Positions 17,282 to 25,592 are shown, counted from the stretch's first letter. The stretch: 41,467 nt of DNA from Bacillota bacterium (GCA_014896485.1 JADBKH010000016.1:1-41467); one strand, 5' to 3'. The notes: generated by a model from the sequence alone, not told the origin. Numbers and translations are program-made.

Positions 17282-17713
17282 TTACGCCGTCGGCTCTCCG
17301 CGCAACTTGCGCAGCAACCGCACGAGCTCCTCCAACTCCTGCGGTTGCAGCCGCTGTGTCAGCGTACGCACATGTTCAAGTCGGGCTGCCTGCATCTCCT
17401 GAAGCGCACGACGTCCGGCGTCAACAATCTCAACATAGACTACACGACGGTCGTCTTCACTGCGATCACGGCGAATATATCCAGAAGCCACCATCTTGTC
17501 GGTCAGTCCTGTCACAGCCCCAGGGGTGATCCCCATCTGCTGCGCGACATCCGAAATGCGCATGCGCCCATGGTGCGCCAAAAGGCGCAACAGATAAAAC
17601 TGCGCTCCGGTCAGTGGCTCAGCGCCACGCCGCCGCACCGTTCGAAACGCCCGCGTCAACTCGCTCAACAACTCATCCATTTCAGAAACGATCTCTTCTT
17701 GGACATCCATCAT
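17282..17713 (-). CDS. MarR-family transcriptional regulator
   Basis: About 143 residues with the winged helix-turn-helix 'MRISDVAQQMGITPGAVTGLTDKMVASGYIRR' (quoted in part) and wing 'SEDDRRVVYVEI', flanked by dimerisation helices. Ligand and targets unknown. ATG at 17713 has AGGGA seven bases upstream; ATG 17737 is also possible. It is the first gene of a leftward set with the CBS and CBM25 genes, so autoregulation of the set is a reasonable guess. A promoter is visible upstream at 17755-17782. Confidence 0.9.
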   Translation of the reverse strand: MMDVQEEIVSEMDELLSELTRAFRTVRRRGAEPLTGAQFYLLRLLAHHGRMRISDVAQQMGITPGAVTGLTDKMVASGYIRRDRSEDDRRVVYVEIVDAGRRALQEMQAARLEHVRTLTQRLQPQELEELVRLLRKLRGEPTA

Positions 17714-17754
17714 GGTTCGTCCCTGCCCTTTCGGCATCTTTTTCTTCTACCTCT

Positions 17755-17782
17755 ATTCTGACCAACGATTTTCATCCGTCAA
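17755..17782 (-). promoter_or_regulatory. Probable promoter of marR-CBS-CBM25
   Basis: Minus strand: TTGACG (17782-17777), 16-bp spacer, CAGAAT (17760-17755). The -35 box is good, the -10 moderate. I see no clear palindromic MarR operator over it. Confidence 0.5.
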
Positions 17783-17824
17783 GTATTTTTTGCACATAAA
17801 ATGGTGCGTATACCTAAGAAGCAG

Positions 17825-17854
17825 AAGAAAGAGCGGCGATCGCCGCTCTTTTCA
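17825..17854 (-). terminator. Terminator after tatA (perfect palindrome)
   Basis: 17828-17851 is a perfect 24-bp palindrome (AAAGAGCGGCGA and its complement), GC-rich in the middle, flanked by A and T runs. It ends tatA transcription and separates it from marR. Confidence 0.8.
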
Positions 17855-17885
17855 CCAGACTGTCTCGTTTTCTACATACGTGCGC

Positions 17886-18104
17886 TCAAACAGAAAGTCG
17901 ATGCGCATCATCTGTCGTTGCAGGGGTAGATGCTTCGACTGTCTCTTGTGGTAACGTTCGCTCCCCGTCACGAAGGGCTTGGCGAAACTCCCGAAGGGCT
18001 ACCCCCACCGCCCTGCCCATATGCGGCAATTTCGAAGGCCCAAATAACAGCAACGCAACCACCAAGATGACCAGCCACTCGCCGGTCCCCATATTCTGCA
18101 GCAC
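17886..18104 (-). CDS. tatA: Twin-arginine translocase subunit TatA
   Basis: Pore-forming subunit of the Tat system, which exports folded proteins. It is 72 residues: a short N-terminal part, one membrane helix 'GEWLVILVVALLLF', the hinge 'GPSKLPHMGRAVG', then an amphipathic helix and charged tail. GTG at 18104 is chosen because GAGG lies nine bases upstream; the ATG at 18092 would begin at the usual MGTGEW but lacks a site. No tatC is nearby in this window. It is separated from mrp by 69 bp on the same strand. Confidence 0.92.
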   Translation of the reverse strand: MLQNMGTGEWLVILVVALLLFGPSKLPHMGRAVGVALREFRQALRDGERTLPQETVEASTPATTDDAHRLSV

Positions 18105-18173
18105 GAGGCACCGCCTCTCTTTCAGAAAGGGAGCTTACCCGCAGCCGACGCTTCCCCATCAAGAACCCTATTG

Positions 18174-19253
18174 TCAGGAGACGACACGTTGGCGCAGGCC
18201 CAGTTGCGCCGTGAGGCGTTCAGCGATCTGCTCGTAGTTTTCACACAGCGCATCATCGACAAGCACCGCAGGAATGCCCTGATCGGAGCAGACGCGCACT
18301 TCCGTCTGCAAAGGTAACTCTCCCAATACAGGAATTTCTAACTGCCGTGCCAGTTTCTCACTTTCGCCCTGGCCAAAGATATAGTGCCGCTCTCCGCATT
18401 TGTCGCAGACAAAATATGACATGTTCTCTATCAAACCAACAAGGCGGAAGTGGACCATCTCTGCCATATGCCCGATCCGTCCGGCTACATGTGCAGCTGA
18501 AGACTGCGGCGTCGTCACCATCAGCAGATTTCCTTTGGGCAAGGTTTGCATCACCGTCAACGCTGCATCTCCTGTTCCGGGGGGCAAATCGATCAACAGG
18601 AGATCCGGATCGGCCCAATAGACATCCGTCATAAACTGCTGGATCATTCGAGAGATGATCGGGCCACGCCACACCAAAGGCTGATCTTCCCCATACAGCG
18701 CACCGGCCGAGATCATCCGCACGCCGTCGCGCTCAGGTGGCATGATCATCTCGCCCACCACTGTAGGCTTGACGCCTGTTAACCCCATCAAATGGGGGAT
18801 AGAAAATCCGTAAACATCCGCATCTAGGATCGCTACACTGTATCCCAGTGACTTTAACGCAAATGCCAAATTGACAGTGACGGTAGACTTGCCGACCCCA
18901 CCCTTGCCACTGCCAACTGCCACAACCTTCGTCTTTGGAAAAGGATCCGCCTGCGCCGCATGCCCTTGCCGCAACTGTTGATTGAGTTGATTGCGCTCTT
19001 CGTCACTCATTGTGGTGAAGTGTACCTCAACTTCTCGGATTCCTTCCACTTCCTTGGCCTTCTGTTCAATTTCACCGCGAATGCGCGTCGAGAGTGGGCA
19101 ACCGGTCACGGTCAGCGCAATCTGGATCGTGGCACGCCCCTCAGAGACTTCGACAGAACGAATCATATTCAAATCGGCAATACTTCTGCCGATCTCTGGA
19201 TCCTTGACTTCCCGCAGACGTTCCCGAATCTGTTTTGCGGCATTGGCCGCCAT
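18174..19253 (-). CDS. mrp: Mrp/ApbC-type Fe-S cluster carrier ATPase
   Basis: Carrier that binds and passes on iron-sulfur clusters, in the cytosol. It is 359 residues: an N-terminal MIP18/DUF59 domain (about 5-80, with 'TVTGCPLS') and a ParA-like P-loop ATPase with deviant Walker A 'GSGKGGVGKSTV' and the Mrp signature 'DLPPGTGD'. The 'CDKCG' CxxC pair that holds a bridging cluster at the dimer interface is present. ATG at 19253 follows GGGGGAG at five bases. It is 76 bp after the unrecognised gene on the same strand. Intact and standard. Confidence 0.94.
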   Translation of the reverse strand: MAANAAKQIRERLREVKDPEIGRSIADLNMIRSVEVSEGRATIQIALTVTGCPLSTRIRGEIEQKAKEVEGIREVEVHFTTMSDEERNQLNQQLRQGHAAQADPFPKTKVVAVGSGKGGVGKSTVTVNLAFALKSLGYSVAILDADVYGFSIPHLMGLTGVKPTVVGEMIMPPERDGVRMISAGALYGEDQPLVWRGPIISRMIQQFMTDVYWADPDLLLIDLPPGTGDAALTVMQTLPKGNLLMVTTPQSSAAHVAGRIGHMAEMVHFRLVGLIENMSYFVCDKCGERHYIFGQGESEKLARQLEIPVLGELPLQTEVRVCSDQGIPAVLVDDALCENYEQIAERLTAQLGLRQRVVS

Positions 19254-19329
19254 GCCGTCTCCCCCTTTTCAGGGCCTTCATTCTCTTTCATTCAGTTTAT
19301 TCCTTGTGCAGTTCTTACACAAGGTAGGT

Positions 19330-20085
19330 TCAATCTGCCTGTGACAACGGCCAAGGATCCCCGCAGCTTAGGGCCGAAGAGAGCTGCCATGCTTCATCGG
19401 ACGTCACCGATCCCTCGAGGCGCAAGGTGCCCGCTGCAATGACGCCGGTCATTCCTCCCCTGCGAAAGGCCACTGCACCCGCTTCAAAGCGGGCCATACC
19501 AGTCGGCGCCAGCGTTCGAGCAATCTGATGGGGATCCACATGCGACGAAAAAGGAAGACGAAGAGAGCGGGAGGGAGGCAAGTAGACCGCTTGCCATTGC
19601 AAAGCAGCCGATTGAGGAAATGCCAACCAGCGGTACAGCTGTACAGCCAAGCTCTCTGACGGCGCCAGGGGAGCCTCAAGGAGAGTGGGTCTCCCTCCGA
19701 AAGGTTGACCCGGCAAAAGAGAGGCTGCGCAAAGATCGGGACCTTCTTGCCAGTACCGCAAGACCGTGGCCCCTGCCTTTTTTCCTGCCAAAGCAAGGGC
19801 TTCGGCTTCGGCAACAGTATTGCCGATGACCCACTGATTACAATCCACTGCATGGTCTCCATCTTCCTGCCTTCCCGCTGAGACAAGGCCTCGTGTCCAC
19901 TGCGTGCCCTTCGCCTTAAAGTGCTGGGACAAAACGACAGCAGCTGCACGGGGTGCGGCCGAAGGCAGTGGAGCGGGAAAAGGGGTATCGTCGATGACAA
20001 CCAGGCGATCGATCGCGGCGGGCTGTAGCAACCGTAACAGGCATAGGCTGACACTGTCTAAACCAAAAAGCGCAATTGCCTGCAC
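19330..20085 (-). CDS. Unrecognised protein with Rossmann-like N-terminus
   Basis: 251 residues, not recognised with confidence. The N-terminus 'VQAIALFGLDSVSLCLLRLL' followed by 'IDRLVVIDDTPF' looks like a nucleotide-binding beta-alpha-beta unit of the ThiF/E1 kind, but the glycine loop is poor and no CxxC zinc pairs are visible, so at best it is a degenerate member. The C-terminal half ('GMARFEAGAVAFRRGGMTGV') is beta-rich with no motif I know. No membrane segment. The GTG start at 20085 has GGAGGT six bases upstream; the longer open frame has no ribosome site and crosses the repeats. It is divergent from the kinase-like gene, with two direct repeats between them. Confidence 0.6.
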   Translation of the reverse strand: MQAIALFGLDSVSLCLLRLLQPAAIDRLVVIDDTPFPAPLPSAAPRAAAVVLSQHFKAKGTQWTRGLVSAGRQEDGDHAVDCNQWVIGNTVAEAEALALAGKKAGATVLRYWQEGPDLCAASLLPGQPFGGRPTLLEAPLAPSESLAVQLYRWLAFPQSAALQWQAVYLPPSRSLRLPFSSHVDPHQIARTLAPTGMARFEAGAVAFRRGGMTGVIAAGTLRLEGSVTSDEAWQLSSALSCGDPWPLSQAD

Positions 20086-20105
20086 AAAAGTACCTCCTGT
20101 CTGTA

Positions 20106-20144
20106 CAGCGATTGAAGATATAAGGCAGCGATTGAAGATGTAAG
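20106..20144. repeat. Two tandem 19-bp direct repeats between divergent genes
   Basis: CAGCGATTGAAGATATAAG at 20106-20124 is repeated at 20126-20144 with one change (A to G at 20140). The period is 20 bp, about two helical turns, so both copies face the same side of the helix. They lie 20 bp from the leftward GTG start and 65 bp from the rightward ATG, which is typical for an operator serving both genes. Confidence 0.85.
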
Positions 20145-20209
20145 AGAGACATATGATACACTCAGCATTATGACCAACCCGGTTGTCGTGGGGAGTGCGG
20201 ACAGGCAAC

Positions 20210-21229
20210 ATGGTAGACCGATGGCAAAATGTAATCCAACAATTTGGCCCTGGGATGGGTGCCGCGCTGTTCGACGGGGAAGGAAACGTGTTGAGCTGGT
20301 CTTCGTTCGCAGCTGCTGCAACGGGTATTCCGGCCGACCAAGCCATCGGGCGTAATGCCTGCTTGCTTTTTCAATCCAATACCGCCTATTTGCCCCTTCT
20401 ACGTTTGTTCGATGGCCAAGAAAACACCGCTGTATTTCCCGTATCGGCAGCAGAGCAGCCTGCTCATGTTGTCGTCGGCGCAGTCATTCCACAAGGTTCC
20501 AAAAAGGACGTCGGCGCACTTTTCCTCGATGCCACCCTCTTTTCCGCCGCCACACAAGAAGCATTTTCATGGCAGCGTTCGAAGGTGATCAGTACGATGG
20601 CATCTGGCCTGACACAGGCGCTGCGTGGGCCATTGGCTACTGCCGTCGGCTTTTTGCAGTTACTTGCCCGGGATCTTAAACATCCCTACCTTTCTGAGGC
20701 CATGCGTGAAGTCACGTTGATCTCCAACCTGCTCGATGCCTTGGTCGATACGGCCATCCCCACTTCTCTGCCGACCCCCCAGCCGACCAATATCTACGCG
20801 ATACTCTCTGCCGCGCTGCAACTGAGCCACTTTCAAGCCTTACGCAGCGGGGTGGCCATCGAAGTGGAAGCAGAAGATCGAGATACACTGGTGTTGTGTG
20901 ACGCAGAACAACTCATGCGCAGTTTTCACTACGTGATCCAAAACGCGCTGGAAGCGATGACCGACGGCGGTATTCTGAAAGTGCGACAAGTCAGTTACTT
21001 CAACCGGGGCTGGGTCGAGATTACCTTTCGGGACCACGGGGCTGGGATGGACGAGCAGCAGCGGTCTCTTGCCGGTATCCCCTTTTGGACAACCAAAGCT
21101 GGTCATCTGGGCTTGGGTATTGCCTACGCTACCAATGTGGTCCACCGCTATCATGGAGACTTGCAACTTGAGACACAACCTGCGGCAGGCACACAAGTCC
21201 TTTTCAAATTGCCCATCTACAAAGGCTGA
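20210..21229 (+). CDS. Soluble PAS/histidine-kinase-like protein lacking the H-box His
   Basis: 339 residues, no membrane segment. A PAS-like domain (about 10-115) precedes a HisKA-like helix and a C-terminal HATPase_c domain. The ATP site looks intact: N-box Asn245 in 'YVIQNALEAM', G1 'FRDHGAGMD' (Asp275), F-box 'PFWTTK', G2 'GHLGLGIA', and the closing 'AAGTQVLFKLP'. In the H-box, 'ASGLTQALRGPL' aligns with the usual A-H-E-[IL]-R-N-P-L, so the phospho-acceptor His is Gln136 (codon CAG at 20615). The layout recalls Spo0-type sporulation kinases. It may act without autophosphorylation or regulate another kinase. ATG at 20210 is preferred; the frame is open 9 codons further. hemL follows 21 bp downstream. 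Confidence 0.82.
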   Translation: MVDRWQNVIQQFGPGMGAALFDGEGNVLSWSSFAAAATGIPADQAIGRNACLLFQSNTAYLPLLRLFDGQENTAVFPVSAAEQPAHVVVGAVIPQGSKKDVGALFLDATLFSAATQEAFSWQRSKVISTMASGLTQALRGPLATAVGFLQLLARDLKHPYLSEAMREVTLISNLLDALVDTAIPTSLPTPQPTNIYAILSAALQLSHFQALRSGVAIEVEAEDRDTLVLCDAEQLMRSFHYVIQNALEAMTDGGILKVRQVSYFNRGWVEITFRDHGAGMDEQQRSLAGIPFWTTKAGHLGLGIAYATNVVHRYHGDLQLETQPAAGTQVLFKLPIYKG

Positions 21230-21250
21230 TCAAAAGGAAAGGGTGGACTC

Positions 21251-22549
21251 ATGCAAACCACACGTTCCGAAGCACTTTTTCAACAGGCACAATCCTTTTT
21301 CGTCGGGGGGGTCAACAGCCCTGTCCGTGCCTTTGGCGCCGTTGGGGGAACCCCCCGTTTTATCGCAGGCGGAGAGGGCGCCGAGTTGATTGATGTGGAC
21401 GGCAACCGCTATATCGACTACGTCCTCTCATGGGGACCCTTGATTGTCGGACATGCCCATCCCTACGTCCGGGAGGCACTGACCAAGCAGATTGACCGAG
21501 GTACCTCCTATGGAGCACCCAGCGAAGCAGAGGTCCGGTTAGCAGCACGCATCCAGCGTCACTTTCCCAGTATGGAGCGCATTCGCATGGTCAACTCCGG
21601 TGCCGAAGCGACGCTAGGTGCCCTCCGTTTGGCTCGTGCTTTTACCCGGCGCAACAAGATCGTCAAATTCGACGGTTGTTACCATGGCGCAGTAGACGCT
21701 TTGCTCGTCCGTGCCGGTTCGGGCGTGGCGACCTTGGGGTTACCCGACAGCCCTGGGATACCCGAATCGGTAACTGCTGATACGATCGTTCTGCCTTACA
21801 ACGATCTCGAGGCAGCGCAACGGCTTTTCGCTGCCCAAGGGGAAGAAATCGCAGCAATCATCGTCGAACCGGTGACGAACAATATGGGTGTCATCCTTCC
21901 ACAGACCGGCTTTTTGGAAGGCTTGCGAAAACTGACCGACGCGTACGGTGCTTTGCTCATCTTCGACGAAGTTGCCACAGGCTTTCGCGTCAGCCTGGGT
22001 GGCGCTCAGGGTTCTTTTGGCATACGCCCCGATCTGACAACGTTGGGCAAAGTGGTAGGCGGTGGCCTGCCCGTCGGCGCTTTCGGTGGACGTGCCGACA
22101 TTCTGGAACTGCTCGCGCCCCAGGGGCCAGTCTATCAAGCCGGAACGCTTTCCGGCAATCCCCTGGCAATGGTCGCAGGTGATGCCACTATCGCCCTGCT
22201 CGAACAGCCAGGGAGATGGGAGTACCTCGAAACGATGGCCGAACGGCTGCAGCAAGCGATCGAGACAGCAGCACAGCGCGCCGATCTGCCCGTCGTTGTC
22301 CACCGTGCAGGAACGATGACGGGACTTTTCTTCGCAGAAAACGATCCGCAAAACTTTGAGCAAGCCAAGGCAACCCATGTCGAGTGGTACCCCACCTTCT
22401 TTCATGCGTTGCTCGATGCTGGAATCTATCTTCCACCCTCTCCCTTTGAGACACTTTTTGTCTCAACGGCACACACGCAAGCGCTACTCGATCGGACGGC
22501 TGAAGCATTGAGCGCAGCGATGCAGCACGTACATACCCAGGTCGCATAG
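21251..22549 (+). CDS. hemL: Glutamate-1-semialdehyde 2,1-aminomutase HemL
   Basis: PLP enzyme that makes 5-aminolevulinate from glutamate-1-semialdehyde, the first tetrapyrrole precursor by the C5 route. It is 432 residues and close to HemL in whole-length pattern ('[10 protein letters not shown]', '[11 protein letters not shown]', '[14 protein letters not shown]', '[17 protein letters not shown]' with the PLP lysine in TLGK). Several usually conserved positions differ: YHGH is YHGA (Ala147), DEVMTGFR is DEVATGFR (Ala242) and SGTEA is SGAEA. ATG at 21251 with GAAAGG upstream. It follows the kinase-like gene by 21 bp and precedes its paralogue by 59 bp. The rest of the hem operon is not nearby. 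Confidence 0.92.
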   Translation: MQTTRSEALFQQAQSFFVGGVNSPVRAFGAVGGTPRFIAGGEGAELIDVDGNRYIDYVLSWGPLIVGHAHPYVREALTKQIDRGTSYGAPSEAEVRLAARIQRHFPSMERIRMVNSGAEATLGALRLARAFTRRNKIVKFDGCYHGAVDALLVRAGSGVATLGLPDSPGIPESVTADTIVLPYNDLEAAQRLFAAQGEEIAAIIVEPVTNNMGVILPQTGFLEGLRKLTDAYGALLIFDEVATGFRVSLGGAQGSFGIRPDLTTLGKVVGGGLPVGAFGGRADILELLAPQGPVYQAGTLSGNPLAMVAGDATIALLEQPGRWEYLETMAERLQQAIETAAQRADLPVVVHRAGTMTGLFFAENDPQNFEQAKATHVEWYPTFFHALLDAGIYLPPSPFETLFVSTAHTQALLDRTAEALSAAMQHVHTQVA

Positions 22550-22608
22550 CCGTTCTGTGCCCAGGAAAACGAAGTCATGGAAGTCAATAAAGGGAGTGGG
22601 AATGTATC

Positions 22609-23901
22609 ATGCATCCGCTTACCAACGAGAACGCCTGGAAGGCAGCGCAAAAGGTGATTGCTGGGGGAGTCAACAGCCCGTCGCGTCGCTTTGATGCGGT
22701 CGGGGGTGGTACTCCGGTCTTCATTGATCACGGAGAAGGTGCCTACCTCTACGATGTGGAAGGACAGGCCTATATCGATTATCTCGCCGCCTATGGACCC
22801 GTCATCTTAGGCCACGGAGACCCACGCATCACCCGGGCAGTCGCTCAAGCTGCAGCCGGGGGCACGGTCATAGGGACACCGACACCGCAAGAGACACGTT
22901 TTGCCCAACGTCTGCGTGAAGCGATCCCGTCCATGGAGCAACTGCGGTTGGTCAACACGGGAACAGAGGCGATGATGAGTGCCGTACGTGTTGCACGCGC
23001 CTACACCGGTCGTGATTGGATCGTCAAGTTTGCTGGCTCCTATCATGGCCACTTCGACTGGGTTCTCGTCCAAGCCGGTTCCGGCCCTTCAACCATTGGA
23101 CAGCCCGATTCTGCCGGCGTCCCCCCATCGGTCGGACAGCTGGTCGCCACCTTGCCTTTTAACGACGCCGATAGCTTGGCCGCCTTTTTCGAAAGATACC
23201 CCAATCGAGTTGCCGCCGTTTTGGTAGAGCCAATTGTCGGCAACTTCGGCATGGTTATGCCCCAACCCGGTTTTCTCGAAGCTGTCTCGACGTTATCCCA
23301 TCAAGCCGGCGCGTTGGTCATCTATGATGAGGTGATTACCGGATTCCGGTTTCGCTACGGCGCGGCCCAAGATTGGCTCGGTGTACGGCCCGATCTGACC
23401 GCCCTGGGCAAGATCATCGGCGGCGGATTGCCGATCGGCGCTTATGGGGGGAGCAAGGCGATCATGGCCCAGCTGGCACCCTTGGGGGGCAGTTACCAAG
23501 CGGGTACTTTTGCCGGCAACCCCGTCAGTGTTGCTGCTGGTTTGGCGTGCCTCGACGCCCTACAAGACCGTCAGGGGTATCTACGCGTCGACAGGTTGGC
23601 ACAACGCCTGACCACCGGCTTGCAAAAGGAAGCAGAATTGGCCGGAGAACCTGTGACGATCAACCGCATCGGAGGTGCTTTCACCCTCTATTTCGGCGAA
23701 GGGCCCATCACCGATTACGCCAGCGCCCAGCGTAGCGACGGCGAACGATTCGCGCGCTTCTTTCAAGGAATGCTGCGGCGCGGCATTCACCTAGCACCGA
23801 GTAAATACGAAGCCTGGTTTGTCTCCATGGCCCATACGGACCATGAGATCGATACCACACTACAGGCGGCTCACGAGACGTTCCGCGAAATGCATCGATA
23901 G
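22609..23901 (+). CDS. gsaB: GsaB-type glutamate-1-semialdehyde aminotransferase paralogue
   Basis: Second member of the GSA aminomutase family, 430 residues, matching the GsaB branch of Bacillus: 'GGVNSPSRRFDAVGGG', 'IDYLAAYGPVILGH', 'NTGTEAMMSAVRVARAYTG', 'YHGHFD', 'YDEVITGFRF', 'TALGKIIGGGLPIGAYGG', 'SKYEAWF'. The PLP lysine is in TALGK. Its separate role from HemL is not firmly established; it is usually regarded as a second aminolevulinate-forming enzyme. ATG at 22609, behind GGGAGTGGG. It is tandem with hemL and convergent with the flippase gene at a distance of only 9 bp, so a terminator must overlap coding sequence. Confidence 0.9.
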   Translation: MHPLTNENAWKAAQKVIAGGVNSPSRRFDAVGGGTPVFIDHGEGAYLYDVEGQAYIDYLAAYGPVILGHGDPRITRAVAQAAAGGTVIGTPTPQETRFAQRLREAIPSMEQLRLVNTGTEAMMSAVRVARAYTGRDWIVKFAGSYHGHFDWVLVQAGSGPSTIGQPDSAGVPPSVGQLVATLPFNDADSLAAFFERYPNRVAAVLVEPIVGNFGMVMPQPGFLEAVSTLSHQAGALVIYDEVITGFRFRYGAAQDWLGVRPDLTALGKIIGGGLPIGAYGGSKAIMAQLAPLGGSYQAGTFAGNPVSVAAGLACLDALQDRQGYLRVDRLAQRLTTGLQKEAELAGEPVTINRIGGAFTLYFGEGPITDYASAQRSDGERFARFFQGMLRRGIHLAPSKYEAWFVSMAHTDHEIDTTLQAAHETFREMHR

Positions 23902-23910
23902 CAGCAGTTC

Positions 23911-25470
23911 TCAGTGAAACAGATCCAGTGCTGACCACAGGGTGCGCATACGTCCTGCTGACACGCGGACAAGCCTCCACGGCACCGGTTGTAGCCAGCG
24001 TAAAGCCACCAATGCGATACCGACAAAGCTTGCCACCAATCCGATGGCTTGGCGGAGGATCGGCTCTCCAGAGAGCAACAGACCGGTGCCTACCATTCCC
24101 AAGACGATCACAGAAGCAAACCAGATGAGCCGAAGCAGCTGTTCACCCGTAAAGACCGGACCCAGTCGCTGCCGCACTGCCCATAAGTTGAGTAGGGCCA
24201 TCAGCGCCGTCGAAGCGACATCGGCCCACGCTGGGATCAGCAGGACAGCCTGCGCATCAGCTGGACGCAGGGCCAGGACAAACAGATTCGTGGCTACGGA
24301 AGCAACGGCATTTTGGGTAACACGCCTTGCCTCGCCCAGTCCCTCCAGTACCGCCGCCAAGGGTGGAGAGATCGCCGCGAAGACAACCTCGATCGAGAAA
24401 ATTTGCAGATATCGACCGACATCTCCACGATGATAGAGGAGCAAACCCAGTGCAGGTCCAGCAACGAAGAGAAATGCTGCATAAGCCAATCCGAGTGACG
24501 CAGCAAGCAAGAGGGCATGGCGTACTTGATTGCGCAGCTCGTCAACACGATGGACGGAGTGGGCGCTGGATGCGATCGGGTTGAGCATCATGGTCAACGC
24601 CATCGTGAGAATGCCGGGTACCTCGAGCAGCGGAGCAGCCATACCGAAGATAGAACCATAGGCCGCTGTGGCCGCCGATTGACTCAATCCCATTTGGACG
24701 GCCCGAAAACGGTAAAGTAAAGGGGCGACCATTCCTCCAATTGCTTCGATCGTACGCGCCACTGCGATGGGCAGCGCTGTCTGTACGAGTACGTGAACAC
24801 TTTGTCGAGGGTGCAGCTGCGGTGGCGCTGTCCGTGAAAAAGGAGTCTTACGCAGAAACCAGAGAAAGAGGGCAAGATTCAAACAGCTACCTACGGTCAT
24901 GGCGGCCAAAGCGCCGTGCAATGCTGTCATAGTGCCGTAGTGGCGCCCATAGAAGGCCAACGTGGGCACCAATAGTAACCCACTCAAACTGCCGAGCAGC
25001 TCGGCCGCCACCAATACGACCGTATGACGTACTCCCCGAAAGAAGGAGAGCAAGACAGCTGCCACCGCGTGGCACAACACCAAGGGATAAATCCATGGCA
25101 AAAGTCCCTGCGCACGCGAATCTGCCAGCAAGTGTGACGCTACCCTGGGAATGGCCCATGCACCAACGACAATGACCAGCAGAGACGCGCCCAAACAGAA
25201 GAAAAGCACCCCGCGAAACGCTTGCCATGCAGCACCTTCGTCGCCAACTGCATTGCGGTCAGCCACAAATCGGGCCAGTGCCACGGGCAACCCCAACGTT
25301 GCCCCGATCAGCAACAGCCCTGCTGTGGGCATGGCCATCTGCATCAGTCCGAGAGCCTCAGCCCCCAATGCTCGCGAGAGGAAGACTTGAGCTATGAGAT
25401 CCAGGAGCCGTCCAACCGCCCCTGCCCCCACCAAAAGTACCGTACCACCAAGAAGGGAGCGCTGCGCCAT
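23911..25470 (-). CDS. SpoVB/MurJ-like polysaccharide flippase (MOP family)
   Basis: 519 residues, about 14 membrane helices, MOP-superfamily exporter fold. 'SLLGGTVLLVGAGAVGRLLDLIAQVFLSRALGAEALGL' (quoted in part) is the typical start of the SpoVB/YtgP/YabM group, and 'AYGSIFGMAAPLLEVPGILTMAL' fits helix 7-8. Such proteins flip lipid-linked sugars, for example in spore cortex peptidoglycan synthesis. Which member of the group it is cannot be decided without comparison. ATG at 25470. It is followed, in the leftward direction, by the convergent gsaB, and preceded by tRNA-Leu with its own terminator, so it likely has its own promoter in 25471-25555, which I could not pick out. Confidence 0.85.
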   Translation of the reverse strand: MAQRSLLGGTVLLVGAGAVGRLLDLIAQVFLSRALGAEALGLMQMAMPTAGLLLIGATLGLPVALARFVADRNAVGDEGAAWQAFRGVLFFCLGASLLVIVVGAWAIPRVASHLLADSRAQGLLPWIYPLVLCHAVAAVLLSFFRGVRHTVVLVAAELLGSLSGLLLVPTLAFYGRHYGTMTALHGALAAMTVGSCLNLALFLWFLRKTPFSRTAPPQLHPRQSVHVLVQTALPIAVARTIEAIGGMVAPLLYRFRAVQMGLSQSAATAAYGSIFGMAAPLLEVPGILTMALTMMLNPIASSAHSVHRVDELRNQVRHALLLAASLGLAYAAFLFVAGPALGLLLYHRGDVGRYLQIFSIEVVFAAISPPLAAVLEGLGEARRVTQNAVASVATNLFVLALRPADAQAVLLIPAWADVASTALMALLNLWAVRQRLGPVFTGEQLLRLIWFASVIVLGMVGTGLLLSGEPILRQAIGLVASFVGIALVALRWLQPVPWRLVRVSAGRMRTLWSALDLFH

Positions 25471-25555
25471 GCCGCTACTCTATGAGCCAGCGGACAAGCG
25501 TAGACCACTCGGCAGAAGCGCGATTGCTCCTGTTGGGCATCATCTGAATCAACAC

Positions 25556-25592
25556 CGCAAAAAGGAAAGAGCGCAGGAAATGCTGCGCTCTT
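25556..25592 (-). terminator. Terminator after tRNA-Leu(GAG)
   Basis: AAGAGCGCAG (25567-25576) pairs with CTGCGCTCTT (25583-25592); on the minus strand it is followed by TCCTTTTT. It lies 25 bp after the tRNA. Confidence 0.82.

Noticed and set aside
16260-17402. Long rightward open frame across the CBM25, CBS and MarR genes
   Set aside because: It is the antisense shadow of three recognisable leftward genes and has no ribosome site or family match.
20086-20346. N-terminal extension of the unrecognised protein
   Set aside because: It covers the direct repeats and the start of the divergent kinase-like gene, and a GTG with an ideal ribosome site lies at 20085.
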